DNA from: Pararge aegeria
Taxonomy: Eukaryota; Arthropoda; Insecta; Lepidoptera; Nymphalidae
Direction of reading: 5' to 3'
Assembly: GCF_905163445.1 (NCBI RefSeq)
Contig: NC_053187.1
Coordinates: 9,424,001 to 9,488,000 of the forward strand
DNA: 64,000 nt
Of the stretch, positions 1 through 13,300 are shown piece after piece. The notes below the pieces were generated by a model. The model ran no database searches. It saw only the letters and a program-made list of their open reading frames with translations, and was not told the DNA's origin. Each line of letters opens with the position of its first letter. Positions within the stretch are counted from its first letter, which is position 1. A program made the translations under genes and the position numbers.

Positions 1-11
1 TTGTTATTAGT

Positions 12-130
12 TGATTGAATGAATACACTTTTATTGTACACCAAAGAAAAAAGTAGTTACAGATAAAACATCATAGAGCAAGAGGGTACAATTTGGCACT
101 GGTAATAATGACCTGAATGAAGTCCGTGTT
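12..130 (-). mobile_element. LINE 3'-end fragment (element F)
   Basis: The sequence TGAATACACTTTTATTGTACACCAAAG is the minus-strand 3' end of an element seen again at 16213, 24281, 27100, 35602 and 63246. The shared core is GGTTGCCTGG..AGATCGC..GCGATAAGGCCGCC and the tail is a short tandem repeat. Confidence 0.6.
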
Positions 131-553
131 GTTAAAGAACAGACTGTCCTCAATAGAAATAACTCCAAAAAATAGTAAACTGATAGAAATGAACATGCTA
201 ATCTTGTTGAATCCAAAAGTACAGTCAAATAACAAAAGATACACGGGTATCTAATGGGAATAAAATTCAATGTTAATTTCTTTAATGGTCCGATGAAGTT
301 CGTGAAAAAAAACCGTCGGTGTCATTTAGCATAATTGCTTTAAATAAATGCACCATTGCGCATTTAAGCAAATTAATTCATTTAACTTGCTTAAATGCGC
401 AGAAAAAATGGTAATATACCGACAATGTCCTTGCGAATAAATTAATTTACTAATATTTAATAGGTAGGTTCTGTTGGGTACAAATTCCGATACTAATATT
501 TTCCTTTAAAAAGAAACCTTCAAGACACAGGAATTAATAATCACCTAACCCGC

Positions 554-609
554 GCTAAGAAAGGGTTTGAGTAATTAAACAAAATTTTGGTTACCCAAAC
601 CCTTTCTTA
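554..609. repeat. Inverted repeat, 14-bp arms
   Basis: TAAGAAAGGGTTTG (554-567) pairs with CAAACCCTTTCTTA (596-609) across a 28-base spacer. Confidence 0.7.
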
Positions 610-1074
610 AAGATCGGTTACATATGCTTGACTTATTTTATATACTTCAAAATTTACAAAATTTATGATCTTGCAAAATCTCTCGAGCCCTATTATAACA
701 TACATGAGTGTTATTTTCTAGCTACTTGTGAAGGTCTATTCCAAAATTCAGTTCAGGCGTTCCAAAGATTAGCCTTTGTAACAAACAGACAGTCAAAAAT
801 GTGCAAGTTAGTCATCGTGGCAAACGAAGCATGTAATAAGTAATAATTCATTACACAACTCATACCATTTTTGAACCAAGGCTATGGCAAGGTTTTTAGA
901 TCTAGAGCAGATCTGTGCCACAAAGGGCTGCATACTCTACAATATCGTCTCCCCATCTAAAGATTGGTCTTCCTCTCTTTCTTGTGATATATTTTTCCGC
1001 CGCCTATTATTATACCTTTTCCAGACCAGATCATTTCCATTACTCATAGCCCTTGTTGCTGCATCCCTCGATTG

Positions 1075-1290
1075 AATTTTTTGTTTTATTTCCTACTAGC
1101 AGTCGCACGCGTTCTTATTCTTTCAATTTTTAATAAACCCCTTGGGAACGGCTTACATCTTGTGATAAAAAGTAGCCTATAAATAGCCTCCGTCCTTTCA
1201 ACTAACTCTATGTCAACGAACAATTTGATTGGTTGATAATCTAGGGCGTGAAGGAAGGACACACAAACAAACACATTTATTATGTTACGA
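1075..1290 (+). repeat. Dispersed lepidopteran repeat fragment
   Basis: The phrases GATAAAAAGTAGCCTAT, a CCGTCCTTTC block and the closing ACACACAAACAAACACAT are typical of a very abundant lepidopteran interspersed repeat. Related pieces occur at 12565-12920, 33290-33480 and 48200-48530. Class uncertain. Confidence 0.45.
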
Positions 1291-1304
1291 AATACACAAT
1301 TGTT

Positions 1305-1413
1305 TTGTTCATCTAGATGATTTCATAATCATCTAGATGAACAATTGTTTGTTTTTGATTGTTGTAATCCCTCAATACGATTTAATATATTTATTAAATC
1401 GTATTGAGGGATT
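1305..1413. repeat. Two adjacent perfect inverted repeats
   Basis: The first has 17-bp arms (1305-1321 and 1328-1344, loop 6). The second has 22-bp arms (1366-1387 and 1392-1413, loop 4). Both are perfect, unrelated to each other, and 21 bases apart. Confidence 0.9.
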
Positions 1414-2340
1414 ATTCCTATATAGTTTAAATGTACATTTATTACGATAAAATCTAATGACGCGCCACGCGAAAAGTTTTCAATTAGTTGCACGCTGCAC
1501 GTATGTTTGTAGATGCCTCTTATCAATATGGGTCGGGCCAGGTTGACGCAATATTTTCTTTTGAAACATGGTTTCAATAACTTCGATGGTCCTTATTATG
1601 AAAATCTGCCATTTGTAAGCTTGTTTGAAATCAGTAATATCTTGAATATCTACGACAAAGTAAACAAAACTTCTTTACTCGTTTTTCAGTCCTTTTGGCA
1701 ATAAAGGATATATAAGCTTATTTTGAACGATCTAAATTAATACACACATACATTGAGCATAAAATACATAATACATTACCTTTTAATAAGTTACTAACTA
1801 TGTTTGCAGCATAGTGTAAATAGTATTGATTCTACGTACCTGTTCAGTTTATTTGCCTGTATGTACCTAAAGATTATGGGTTTTATGCAAAGCACGAATA
1901 TTTTAGTATCGAAAGTCGTTGAGTATTGATATCAACAGTATAACCCCATAATACGATCCTTATTTCCTTACTTTTGTATTAGGTATAAATGGTAAAGTGT
2001 TTTTGTTAGTTTGATTGTTTATCTCACTTTCACGTCCTAACTAGGTATAACTAGGTATAATCAACTTAATTTTTGGCATACAGCTAGTTGAAAAGAAGAA
2101 GAGAACATAAGCTTCTTGTTATCCCAGTAAAACAAACGGTTCCCGCGAGATTTGTAAAAAACCGTAGAACGCGGGCGACAGTTAGCAAAGGAATTGAATC
2201 GTCTGTGTCGGATTTATAGCGTTCTTTTAGCTGTTATACAAGAACATCGTAGTATTTAGTTCTTGTTCTGTACAAGAACGTCAAAAACTAGAAGTAAAAA
2301 TCCTAAAGTGGGAAATTCGTAGGATAAACTGTGATACAGC

Positions 2341-2722
2341 AAAGATAAGCTAGTAGTTAGAGCCCGCTCAAAGAGGGCCGCTCTTTCGGAGCAACCGAGT
2401 TCGATCCCCGGCATGCATCTCTAACTTTTCTGAGCTATGTGCGTTTTTAATTTAAGCTAGAAATTGTAAAGTTAGTATAGCTACTTACTATGTTATTTCT
2501 TCTCAGTGCTCTGAATGTCCACGTGAAGAGATTCAAGCAAGCGTAGGTAAACTGTGGGAGTAACTATGACTCTCTCCTCTGTCCTATTAAACGGCAGTGG
2601 AAACCGACCGTAACCAACTACCAATCCGCACTTTGGCAGCCCGCCTACGCCCTAAAACCTTCTCATTCTGAGCGGAGACCCATGTAGTGTAGTAGGCCGG
2701 GAATGGGTTGATAATATTGATG
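2341..2722 (+). mobile_element. tRNA-derived SINE (Metulj-like family C)
   Basis: The 5' part has a tRNA-like head with a B-box (GAGTTCGATCC). The 3' part has CAATCCGCACTTTGGCAGC, CTTCTCATTCTGAGCGGAGA and GGGTTGATAATATTGATG, the characteristic tail of a common butterfly SINE. A minus-strand relative is at 38616-38830. It is diverged and inactive. Confidence 0.75.
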
Positions 2723-2740
2723 TGTATAAACTGAAGTTAT

Positions 2741-3160
2741 CATAGAAAATCACTTCTTTTTTTAACCGAATTAAAAAAAGGACAGGTTATCGATGCAGAT
2801 GTATTTTTTTTTAATGTTTGTCACCTCAGAACTATGTAATTTACGAACCGATTTGTTTTTTTTTTTTAACGGTTTACTTTCCCACTATCATCAGATCAAG
2901 ATCTGTTGAAGAAATCCTGAAGGGAGGGAATTTTTCAAATATTGTAAGGTAACTATTTGAGTATTTTTTTAGTAACTTAATTATTTGCTTTCGGAAAGCA
3001 CCATTTGCTCAAGTAAACCGATGTTGAAGACCACGGATGGACACCGGAACTATAGAAAATCACTTCTTTTTTTAACCGACTTAAAAAAAGGACAGGTTAT
3101 CAGTGCAGTTGTAATTTTTTAATGTTTGTTACCTCAGAACTATGTAATTTATGAAACGAT
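2741..3160. repeat. Direct repeat pair (about 110 bp, 309 bp apart)
   Basis: A block beginning AGAAAATCACTTCTTTTTTT and containing AAAAAAAGGACAGGTTATC and ACCTCAGAACTATGTAATTT occurs at about 2743 and again at about 3052 with few differences. It resembles a dispersed lepidopteran repeat. The pair may be the edges of one larger element. Confidence 0.7.
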
Positions 3161-5329
3161 TTTTTTAAACACAATTTCACACAATAATTTTACAATTTGT
3201 ACCTGCAGCTATATCTTCTATACCTACCTATTATTTTTGGAAAGCTGTATCTATACTACATAATATCTCCTATGCGTATAAAAATAGAGATGTTTACAGT
3301 AAAAATTTTATTATTTATAATCGGAGAGAAAATATAAACGGTCTTACTTTTATCGATGAACCAAGGTACAAATTTGACGAAATATAATTTAGAATTTTTA
3401 ATTTTTATGAATATCTTTCACATGAAAATATATCATTCAAACAATAATTCTGACGCCAGTAATTTAAGTATTTAATTAAAAGCGGATTGAAAGCGTAAAC
3501 GAAATAAGGTGTTAATTTTATCGTTGAACATGGGATACAACTCACCTTGAGTAAGGTCACTAGCAGTAATGAGTTCACATTCGTGTAACTGACTAGCTTA
3601 CACGCTTAATTCCAATGATTAGATAACAACACAACTATAATAGATCTCTTAAGTTATTATACAAACTCGCATGGCGGTGAGATAACATCAAAGGCAGTCA
3701 TTATAGTGATAAATGACAATTGTCTTGTCCTTTGAGGACAATATATGCCATCTAGACTTGTGCAATACTATTTCTCGCCCGGTTATATAGTCATTAAGAG
3801 TTATTCTGAGCGACGACGGTATTGATATTTGAATTGAATGCTTCCATAGACGCCGCAGAGTTATCATATAGATTGATCAGTAGATATGAACCCTTGTTAT
3901 GGTGCAAATTATCGCCGGCGTCCTGGCGCCGGTGTTTATTCGTGCAGCAAGATGTCCTCGAAAAATCAGCGTAGAAAATAAACCCATGACTTCACCACGC
4001 AGAAATGTGCCCAAGTATTGTGAAAAACTTACTCATCAATTCGTTCCCCTGCGCTCAACATACCAACGTTTTAAGAGTGATGCGTCTGGCACGTAACAAT
4101 GCGTAAACAAGAACTCAAAGGATATTACGTACGAGTGGACAGCGTCGTTTAAGCGCTAGGAGGTCTCAATACACAAGTTGTGGCAAACCATAAATAGTAA
4201 TATACACGAAACGATGATGTCTTTTTCTCGAAGTTGACGGGCAGCGGTGCGTCACCACTACAATCTGTTAAGTCTTATAATATGACACTTGATGCTGAGC
4301 CACCCACGATCACGCCCCCGCGGAAACCTCGTCATCATGTAGCGCCCCGACCAACAATCTCTGAAGTGTCAAAGAAAAGCCCTTTAGATTAATGTCAACT
4401 TTAAAAGAATAAATGAATCGAATATGAATATCGCTCCCTCTTTTGTATTTGCTGAGTTCGTTCGATATTTGCTTTTTATTATAAGAATACAGCCTGTCAT
4501 GGCGAGAACTTAAAGACAAGCGGGACAACCGTCTTTTCATAATGTCAATGTAATTATTTACGCTTAACTTCATAATCCTAGAATAAACGTTTTTCGCGTG
4601 CGGTTATTTGATCCGTGCAAAAATGATCGCTTGACGGTATGCTGAGATTAGTTAGCTACACTTCCTTGGGTATTCATTTCGCATATTGTCGCATAAGATG
4701 AAGGACAGCATGGTTTTTTTGGTCCATGATAATATGGACTCAGTGTTGATTTTGCCCAGTAACGTGATTGTAGCATTTTATAGCGTTTTCGTTAAAAGCA
4801 ATATAGGAAAAATGGTAAAAAAATCAAAGATTCATAAACTTAAAACCTTTTTAGTGACTACAAAATAATAAGGTGATATCAGATGACTTACAATCTTAAA
4901 AGGTAGCAAGTAGCTTTGCTTTTCAACACTTGAAGAAAAAAATCTTAAAGTCAATGATTACGAAAGTGTTTGCATTAGTTTTTGAGAATAATTGCGATGA
5001 ATTATGGGAGGTCCCAATTTTAAATTAAAGTATCTACGCATAACCATTTTATTATTAGATACGCATATACACATCTATTTATATATCAAAGGTTTTTTTT
5101 TTAATTTTGTTTTTCGGTTGAATAATTACCAATTAAATGAGATTATTGCAAGTCTATGGAAACTTCTGTGCGTGAATTGCTTGTTTTATTTTTAAAATCT
5201 TTTTTTTTTTACTTCGAATCGATTATTTTATAATATAACTACATACATAGTTTGAAAGAAACAGATTACAAGATAATAAACTACATGGTTATTCTGGAAA
5301 TTAAAAAACTCAATAGCATGATTGACAAC
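3161..5329. other. No gene seen
   Basis: AT-rich non-coding DNA, probably Synapsin intron. Short open frames have no recognisable domain. No RNA gene or clear repeat was noticed. Confidence 0.5.
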
Positions 5330-6736
5330 TAGTGTTGCCCAAATTCAGTCTTGGTCTTGCAGTCTTGGTCTTGTTCTTGCGTTTTTGCAAGACCAAGACC
5401 AAGAACAAGACCGCGTATTTTTAGCAAGACCAAGACCAAGACTGACCGTGCAAGACTTGAGCAAGAACAAGACATAGCCTGCAAGACTCTTGCGTCTTGC
5501 AGCTAGGACTTAGCGCTATTTCACGGAGTAGTTAGGTGTAACAGTTCGGTGTATAGGTAGGTAGGTACGCTTAGGAATTCTATGAGACGCAAAAAACTAT
5601 ATCAAAGAATATGAAAAACTGGACCTATGCGCATTACGACTAATACCATAAACATAGCGAATAAAAAAATATCTATTAAAATCAAACTGAGTGCATGCAT
5701 AGTTATGTTTTAACCATCGGCACTTTGATAATGCGGCATCAAAGGTTTTGTACTTACTTCTCAAAGAAATTTGCCGCTTTTCGGAAGTACATGGTTATGA
5801 TACACGCGCCGGCGGCTTCTTTTGAAATCTAAAACAATCGTTGCCGCCGCGCCGAAATCATAACATTTGACACTATTCATGCAAAATAATTTCGAATTTT
5901 AAGAGTACCTACAGGTGTTCCAAAGAATAAATAAGTTTCAGATTGGTGATTTTAGATTGGTGGAGGACGCATGAGACAGAGTATCCGATTTTATCGAAAA
6001 TGGCCCGTGATTTTCTCTCAATACCTGCAACTTCAGTACCTGCTGAGAGGTTATTTTCTAAAGCATCATTAGTAATTAGAAAACATAGAAATAGGTTAAG
6101 TGATGAGTCAGCCAGATGGTTACTTTGTATTAATTCTTGGTCAAAAGAATTGATATAAAGTATCATAACCTAATGATAAAGCTGTTGATTTGTGTTGTAT
6201 TTTATTTTTTATTCAAATAAATGATAAATCGTAAAACTCTTTTATTAAATTTCTTATAAGTTGAGGGTTCAATCTCTTTCTAGACAGATAAGTATTGTTC
6301 TTTAAAATACAGTCAAGTTATTGTAATTAATTTGTTTTTTTACATGTTTTAGCAAATGTAAGCTTATAAATCATAAATGTTTATTAAGAAACAGTTACTT
6401 CCATGGAAAACGACATATAGGTCAGTTGATTTTTCGAATTTCTTATCAAATCTTCAGTTATTTATTAATCTGCTTGATCTTTACTATGGCTATGTTAATT
6501 CAAGCTCACAATGTTCCAATTCTAATACGTTTTTCTAAGATTTAAAGTAAACTTTAATAAATAGTAATAGACTAATAGGTAATTGCAAGACTTGCAAGAC
6601 TCTTGCTGCAAGACCAAGACCAAGACCAAGACTGGGAGCGCAAGACCAAGACCAAGACCAAGACCAGGTGTATTGGCGCAAGACCAAGACCAAGACTGGC
6701 TAAGTCTCGTCTTGTTCTTGCATTTGGGCAACACTA
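5330..6736. mobile_element. hAT-family DNA transposon derivative with perfect 8-bp TSD
   Basis: The 1407-bp element has inverted termini TAGTGTTGCCCAAAT / ATTTGGGCAACACTA and is flanked on both sides by the direct repeat TTGACAAC (5322-5329 and 6737-6744). An 8-bp target duplication is the hallmark of hAT transposition. Inside, 5943-6158 encodes the C-terminal hAT dimerisation domain. Both ends carry dense arrays of the hexamer AAGACC or its complement (5346-5502 and 6584-6721). Most of the transposase is missing, so it is non-autonomous. Intact ends and a perfect duplication suggest insertion was not very old. Confidence 0.92.
5943..6158 (+). pseudogene. hAT transposase C-terminal fragment (dimerisation domain)
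   Basis: An open frame with no ATG of its own reads LDWWRTHETEYPIL, then P-A-T-S-V-P-A-E-R-L-F-S and ends SWSKELI with TAA. The spacing of W-W and of the P-A-T-S..E-R-L-F-S block is that of the hAT family C-terminal dimerisation region. An AG acceptor lies just upstream, so it may be the last exon of a once longer transposase. The catalytic part and the BED zinc finger are absent from the element. Confidence 0.85.
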
Positions 6737-6744
6737 TTGACAAC

Positions 6745-9645
6745 ATAAAACTGAGTCTATATACATAGTATTACGAGAAGCGAGCAAAACGCAATAGAGA
6801 AGTAAAGCAAAAACGTAATACTTAGTTTACTTTTTTAAGCTGCACAATAAATAGCCTTATAGCTATTACATTAATAGCTATAGCCCGTTAACCTGGAGCA
6901 GCGTGGCTGGTTAAAACTCAAACTCTCTCTTTTCTATGAGAGGAAGCTTGTGACCAGCTAAGAGGCTGACTATAATGATGATATTCAAAAACAATAAGCT
7001 AAGACTTATGTCGGTATATATATAACTATTTAATTTTCAAGTAATTTCTATAAATCACCCTCTGTACAGTAAGACCTAGCGCGCAGTGCAATTCTGTAAC
7101 ACTTGCAATAACATAAGTTACACGTTCTTGCGATTTTAATTTAGTGTGGTAAAACAATCTGTGGTTTGCTCGTTTCGCGCAAGCATTTTGTTTTCCATCT
7201 AGACTACTTATAATACGCCGAAAATTCCATAAAAAGTAATAAAAACCCGATGGAAATATTTTATCATTGTATGCTAGTTGAAATTCCGTGCACGGAATAT
7301 AAATTGTGGAAATAAAAATAGCGGTAGCGTTTTTCCCAGTGCAGCTTTAAAACCGCTGGAGCTCTTTTTACGTGATGGATCGTGTATTTGCAAAATTTTA
7401 TGCATGATCGTCAAGGATCTCGATTTAGAAAATGATTGATTATTGAATCGATGCCAACATCGACTAACCTTCTGACAAATGCACGTAAACGATTTCTATT
7501 GAAATGATTGTTATGACTAGTTCGGATCCGTTTAGTCATGAGAGTTTAAAACAATTTATACACGGGACACAATCAAGCTATTGTTATTTAACCTACTTCA
7601 AAAGATGATAGTGTTTGAGCTGTTGATGTGAGAAGATATTTATTTCGTAATATCGATAAAATCCTACTACCTTAAGCAGTAGCGCGTACAAGCGTACAGC
7701 CTGCGTGCTGAGTATATAGAATGACAAAAAGCATCTCCGAATAAAAATTAAAGACAGGCAGTGCTTTTGAATATTTAGAACGAGTTTTATAAAGCCCTGC
7801 GCCTTTGGGGTAATACAAATTACAATTGTATATTTTGTAACGCGTTCGGTTATTCAATATAGTTCCGTACTTGTTGTATAATAAACTATTATGTTTATAT
7901 TAAATATATTAACTTTTAAGTGTAAAGTATTTCTTTTAAATTAATAAACTAAACAGTATGTTAAGAAAGTTAATTCACATTTGTACGCAAGAGAATTTCT
8001 TTAAGTATTTATTTATCTGTATACTATTTCTACATACCTTCTTTAAAATAAATTACTATCGTCTCTCCCTCCATACGATAAAGGAGGCTAATAAAAGTAT
8101 AATTAAACTTTTCATGGCTTACGTAAAAGTAGCCGAATATTCAATAACTATTACCATAATTGGTAGAAGACCTTGCTGGCAAAAATGATCTCGGAATATG
8201 ATGTTGTTTGACTCAAGCAGTCAATCATAGTGCTGGTTAAAAAAAAAATTTAAATAAAGAATTGAAACCAAAAAAAAAACTATTTTTTAAAGCTGATTAG
8301 TTTCCAGTGTAAAAGGTCAATACTGATTTTCGTATTTTTTTAAAATTTTGTTATTGTTCGGGAAATGAGAAATAGTTTTTGAGCAAAAAGCGGGGCCTTT
8401 TCACTGCACTGCATATAATAATGGCTGAATGAGGAATCTGTATGTTCTTAATTCTGTGGTAATATCTTCCCAAAGAGACAATGAATTTATAAAAGGCTTT
8501 GAATAATTTGCCGTAACTAATAATTCGCCATTTTCTTTTCATCGAAATAGCCCTACTTTGATAGATATAAAGAAAATCGCGAATCAATTTATTAACCAAT
8601 ATCTTGTATAGATATTAGATTTTTTTAAGAAAATATCTCATACTGCGTCAGTTTTCCAGAATATAGGCTACTAAATTTTATAAATGGGGGCTTCTTCAGT
8701 GAATATACCTGTTACTATTTGTACCCTGGCCTATATTAAGCAATAAATGAATTTATTTTATACCGGCTTAATGTTTTAAAATAACATTTTTGCATAAAGC
8801 CTGCAAACATAAACTTTAATAAAAACAATGAAAATAATTAAATGTTTGTTTTTTAATTTAGCAAATAAAAATTCTGCTACGTAATGTTAAACAATATAGT
8901 TAAGTCATTATTCTATGAACAAGAAACATAAACCTATGATTAGGCACAGTAATTATTTACACAATATCTAAGAATACAGATGTTTGCCGTCCCATTATTA
9001 TTCATTATGAAGTAATTGCTATTAATAATAGATACTTTAATGGCATAAAGATATATATTTATCGGTGTTTAATGAATATAAGATAATGATGATAAATTGT
9101 TGCAAGAGTTAAATTTATTCGTTTGTTTTCAAATTTATTTCATTTCTGAGAAGAAGAAACAGATGTTGTTTGGAACCTCCACAAAATCTTTAAACGTTAC
9201 CGTGCAAAATAATTGTGTTTATCTAAACCGAAATCCCACAAACAAATTATTCAGAAAATCAAAATCGCATCAATTATTATTTGGTGATAGCGGATTCTAA
9301 ACAAAACCAAACCGACTTCCTTTTGTTATGTCGGTACTATATTAAAATATATTATTTATTAAACTGTTCAGTTTGTTGCGAGTGCTTTATCAATAATGAT
9401 ATTTTCGTTGTTTCTTTATTTCTTTTCCACTGAGGGGTTTTATGTGTATGTCCGAATTTCTCATTAGATCCTCAAGAAATCTTAACTGGAACCTCTAGGC
9501 GGCAAACCCTATGTAATGAAAAAGTATTGACATCGGTATAGATATGAAATATCATCGCCAATGGCCAAAATAATGTCAAGTTGTATTGATAACCTCCTCC
9601 TATCGAATGTCAAAAGTCAATATCTTTTTTTAATTCGACAAATTT
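6745..9645. other. No gene seen; one SINE-tail fragment
   Basis: Mostly unique-looking AT-rich sequence. A stretch around 6885-6985 resembles a SINE 3' tail (CTGGAGCAGCGTGGCTGG and a terminal TAATGATGATAT). No supported exon. Confidence 0.45.
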
Positions 9646-9840
9646 AATAATAATAATAAATATACTACGACAATACACACATCGCCACCTAGCCCCAAAG
9701 TAAGCGTAGCTTGTGTTATGGGTACTAAGATGATTTTTATGAATAATGTACACAAATACTTAAAATATACAGATAAACACCCAGACACTGAAAAACATTC
9801 ATGCTCATCACACAAACATTTTCCAGTTGTGGGAATCGGA
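9646..9840 (-). mobile_element. tRNA-derived SINE family A, 5'-truncated
   Basis: It matches the body and tail of the SINE at 24783-25061 in minus orientation, from the A/T-rich 3' end to the sequence next to the B-box. It lacks the tRNA-like head. Confidence 0.8.
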
Positions 9841-10313
9841 AAAATGGCAATGTTTAACATTAAATTCCTAAATTGTTTGTACCTCTGTTAAACGATATGG
9901 GAATGGCTATGATTGATTCCCTGAATTAAACAGTATACAGTGCAATTTTAGTATTATTTTTCTTAAATACCGTTTTTTTATTATAAGGTTATAAAGATTA
10001 AGACGAAACAAAAATGTATGCGGCATTTCCCTGTATACACATTAGAAGAGCATACATAGTAAGTTCACAGTAACCTTGCATTATTCCAGCATAAAAAATA
10101 ACTTGTGCTTGTGTCCGGCCTTTAACTAAGCCTAAAATACGTGGCACCATTGCTGCGTGAAAAGAGAAGGAGAACAAGCCATCATTCTACCAAACACACT
10201 TTCACATTTATGTGTGTATAGAATAGCACATTTAGATACGAATGGGCATACTTCTAAACCTACCTACTTCAGAATACTACCGTACCTTATATGGGAAATT
10301 TGTTTGTTGACAG

Positions 10314-13300
10314 GTAACGGCGCCGAAGTTCCCTGTTGTGATCAAGATCGGGCACGCGCACAGCGGCGTGGCCAAGGTGAAAGTGGACTCTTTGGCCGAC
10401 TTCCAGGTAACGATGCAGTTGTGTTAGGGACACCAGATCTTCGGTATTTAAGGACCTGTCTCTAATTTGTAGATTAATCCAATGCTTTAGATAACGTTAT
10501 ATTAGATACTTATCACTAAGCCTAAAATGCCTAAATAGTAATTAATCAGATGACTACTGATTTCGGAGATTCCTAGAGAAAAAAAGGTTTTACGAACATT
10601 TAGCGGCGGTTAATAACCTTGTGTTAATGCGAACACAAAATACCAAACGTTGTGGCAAGAACTCAAGATAAGTTAGGTTATATGAGTTGCCTAGTGAAAA
10701 TCGATTGGTGAAAGGAAAATGTATGGAATTTAGTCGGCAATAAGTAACGCCTTTGATTAGGCATACTTATTGCACTGCCTTTCCCTTCGTTAGTAAATAC
10801 GGGCATTAGTAGCACACACTTCTAAGATCAGTCGTGTTGTATCAGATATATATATCAGAACGTTGAACGGTAAAAGGGACTGATCAAAAAAGAGTACACA
10901 TTACCGGAATGGCGAATTTTGAGATGGATCTCTGGTATAATAATGAATGGATAAGATAAGAAATGAGTCTAAGATAAAGGGAAATTTCAAATTAGTGCCA
11001 GTGATTGAAAAGATGAGAAGTAATAATCTAACATGGGATGGTCATGTAGTCCATAGAGTAGTCGTGGAGGGAAGAAATTTATATCACCAAAAGAATGTTA
11101 AATATTTGTGTGGAAGGGCAAAGGAATAGAGGAAGACAAAAGCAGATATGGATGGATTGTGTGAAAGGAGGATACGCATGTAAACGGAATAGATAATGAG
11201 ATGACGACATATACAAGTAAAAAGAAGAAGAAAACATGTTCTGCCGACCCCACATAACGTGGGTGAATAAGTTGCACAAACTTTAGTGTCTTGTGTTTGA
11301 TATAAGCAACCGGCAACACTAGTGAATATTTTATTTTCATATCATCATTCATCATCCAACTAATGCCCACTAATGTTCCAAAGCAAACCATAAAAAAGAT
11401 CTGAGTGATTAATTGGCAACACTGAATGTCTTTGAATCAGCGATCGATATGCGTATGCGATAAGTGTCAGCAGTGGGAAGTCACAATGATTGCATGAAAC
11501 TTGGTTAATTATCTATTGTTTATATATATATTTATAAGTCTAATAGTTTCCGCAAGATTACATCAAGCTCTGGGGCACTTTACATAGCGAGCTTGCGCGC
11601 TTGCGAAATCTCCCTGTTAAAATGCTGCATTTACTACATTAGGTCAGTAACTGATATCAGTTACTGACCTTCCGAAAAATGTAGTTGGCCTTGGGTTTAA
11701 TACCCGGGTGGGGCCTGAATTTTCGGATATTATGTCTGTCTGTTAAGAAATTCACAGTTGGAAATAATTACCATTGTCTAGCCCCGTTCCTAACATTTTA
11801 TAATAACTAATACGTGAATTATTTTTAAATGGTAAAACGTCGTGACTGGAAGTATGCGCTTGATAGAAAATAGGATGATGTAGAAATTCATGCAGAGTAC
11901 GCATTCCTTTTTAGTTATAAATTTTAACGTGTTAGCTGTTTTTTTTAATGTAATTTAAGAAATTCATGTTATCTGATAAATAAAAATAATAATAATCATA
12001 ATTGTGGTATAATAATTATAATTTAAAAGTGTATAAAACCACATTACATCAGAGTTGTGGGTCTATGCTCTTAAACACTCTCTCCTATGAGATAGGAGGC
12101 CTATGCCCATCAACAGCTCTCAAACAGGGGATTTGCGCATAATCACCACGCTGGGCAGATGGGCTGATGATCACAGTTAATGGTAGTAATATCGCAACGG
12201 TCGCTTCTAACCGTTCTCCGTTATATACCCTTAGTCGCCTCGTACGCCATCCACGGGAAGAGGGGGGGAAGTGATAACTGTATTCTGGCCTGCCTTCACC
12301 ACAGGCAAATGTGCCAATCTACCCAGTTCTCATTAATAGGTTAAGGGCGATAATCGAAAAATAAACGTATTTTTTTAAATAGATAAATGTCCCGAAAAAG
12401 CATACCCCAAAGATGGTAAACATATTTATTTGAACGTATACTGCACAAACATTATCTGCAGTTTCAGTTGCAATGCACAATGGACTGATAATATTAGCAT
12501 GATCGCTTTGTTTCAAACGAGATTAGATAATAAAGAAAATGCATAATGGAACTGAATTTTTATTTATAAGTAGCTGTGCCCCGAAGTTTGACTCATCTGT
12601 GCTGTTAACCTATAAGTACTCTTCCTCAGAACATGGGCTAACTTAACCTAATCATAAATACACAAATCTGACTTATGGTCTTGAGCTCATCCAAGAATTC
12701 CATAGAATAAAAGCACTTTTAGTTTCTTCCGCATTTTCTTACTTTTCTAATATTCTTTTCAATGAAAACTTATTCGAACTATATATATATAGTAGTAACC
12801 ATATATATATAGCATTTCAAATAATCTCATCCAAATCTACCCAGCCGTTCCCGAGTAGTGAGTTCCCAACGAATAGCATTCAATTTTAATTCATATAGAC
12901 ATTGCGTTCGAATTGCTTCGGGTAAAATATAAACTATACCCGAAGGAGGAGTAGGTACTTGAGATTGACTTCAGTAAGATTAAGGAATTTTCGCCCCGAG
13001 GCCTTTGTCCTTCCGTAGAAAGAAAGCTACACGCAAATGCAAAATATTCTCGATATTAGTTATAGTAGTATAGTAAAGTTTAAATTAAGTCTAGTACCTA
13101 TATATTACATATTAATGATCATGCCTCCTCTCTCATGGAAGGGATTGTTTTAGAGCGTAAACCCATCCTGCTACTGCATTGCAGGTTGGTGGGTTATAAA
13201 ATACATATCTACTACACAACTTTTTTATAATAGCGAACTGAAATACACGAAGATGGGTGGATGATTCTGTGTAGTTATAGAATGGCGACTATGATATTAT

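Noticed and set aside
2341..2425. Possible tRNA gene near a GTTCGATCC box
   Set aside because: It continues into a known-looking SINE body and tail; not a free-standing tRNA.
6522..6768. Two overlapping frames with repetitive (KT)n/(RP)n and (GL)n-like protein
   Set aside because: They are translations of the AAGACC hexamer array at the right end of the hAT element, not genes.
1..10313. Search for the nested Timp gene expected in the Synapsin locus
   Set aside because: No cysteine-rich TIMP-like exon was seen on either strand; it may lie upstream of the window.
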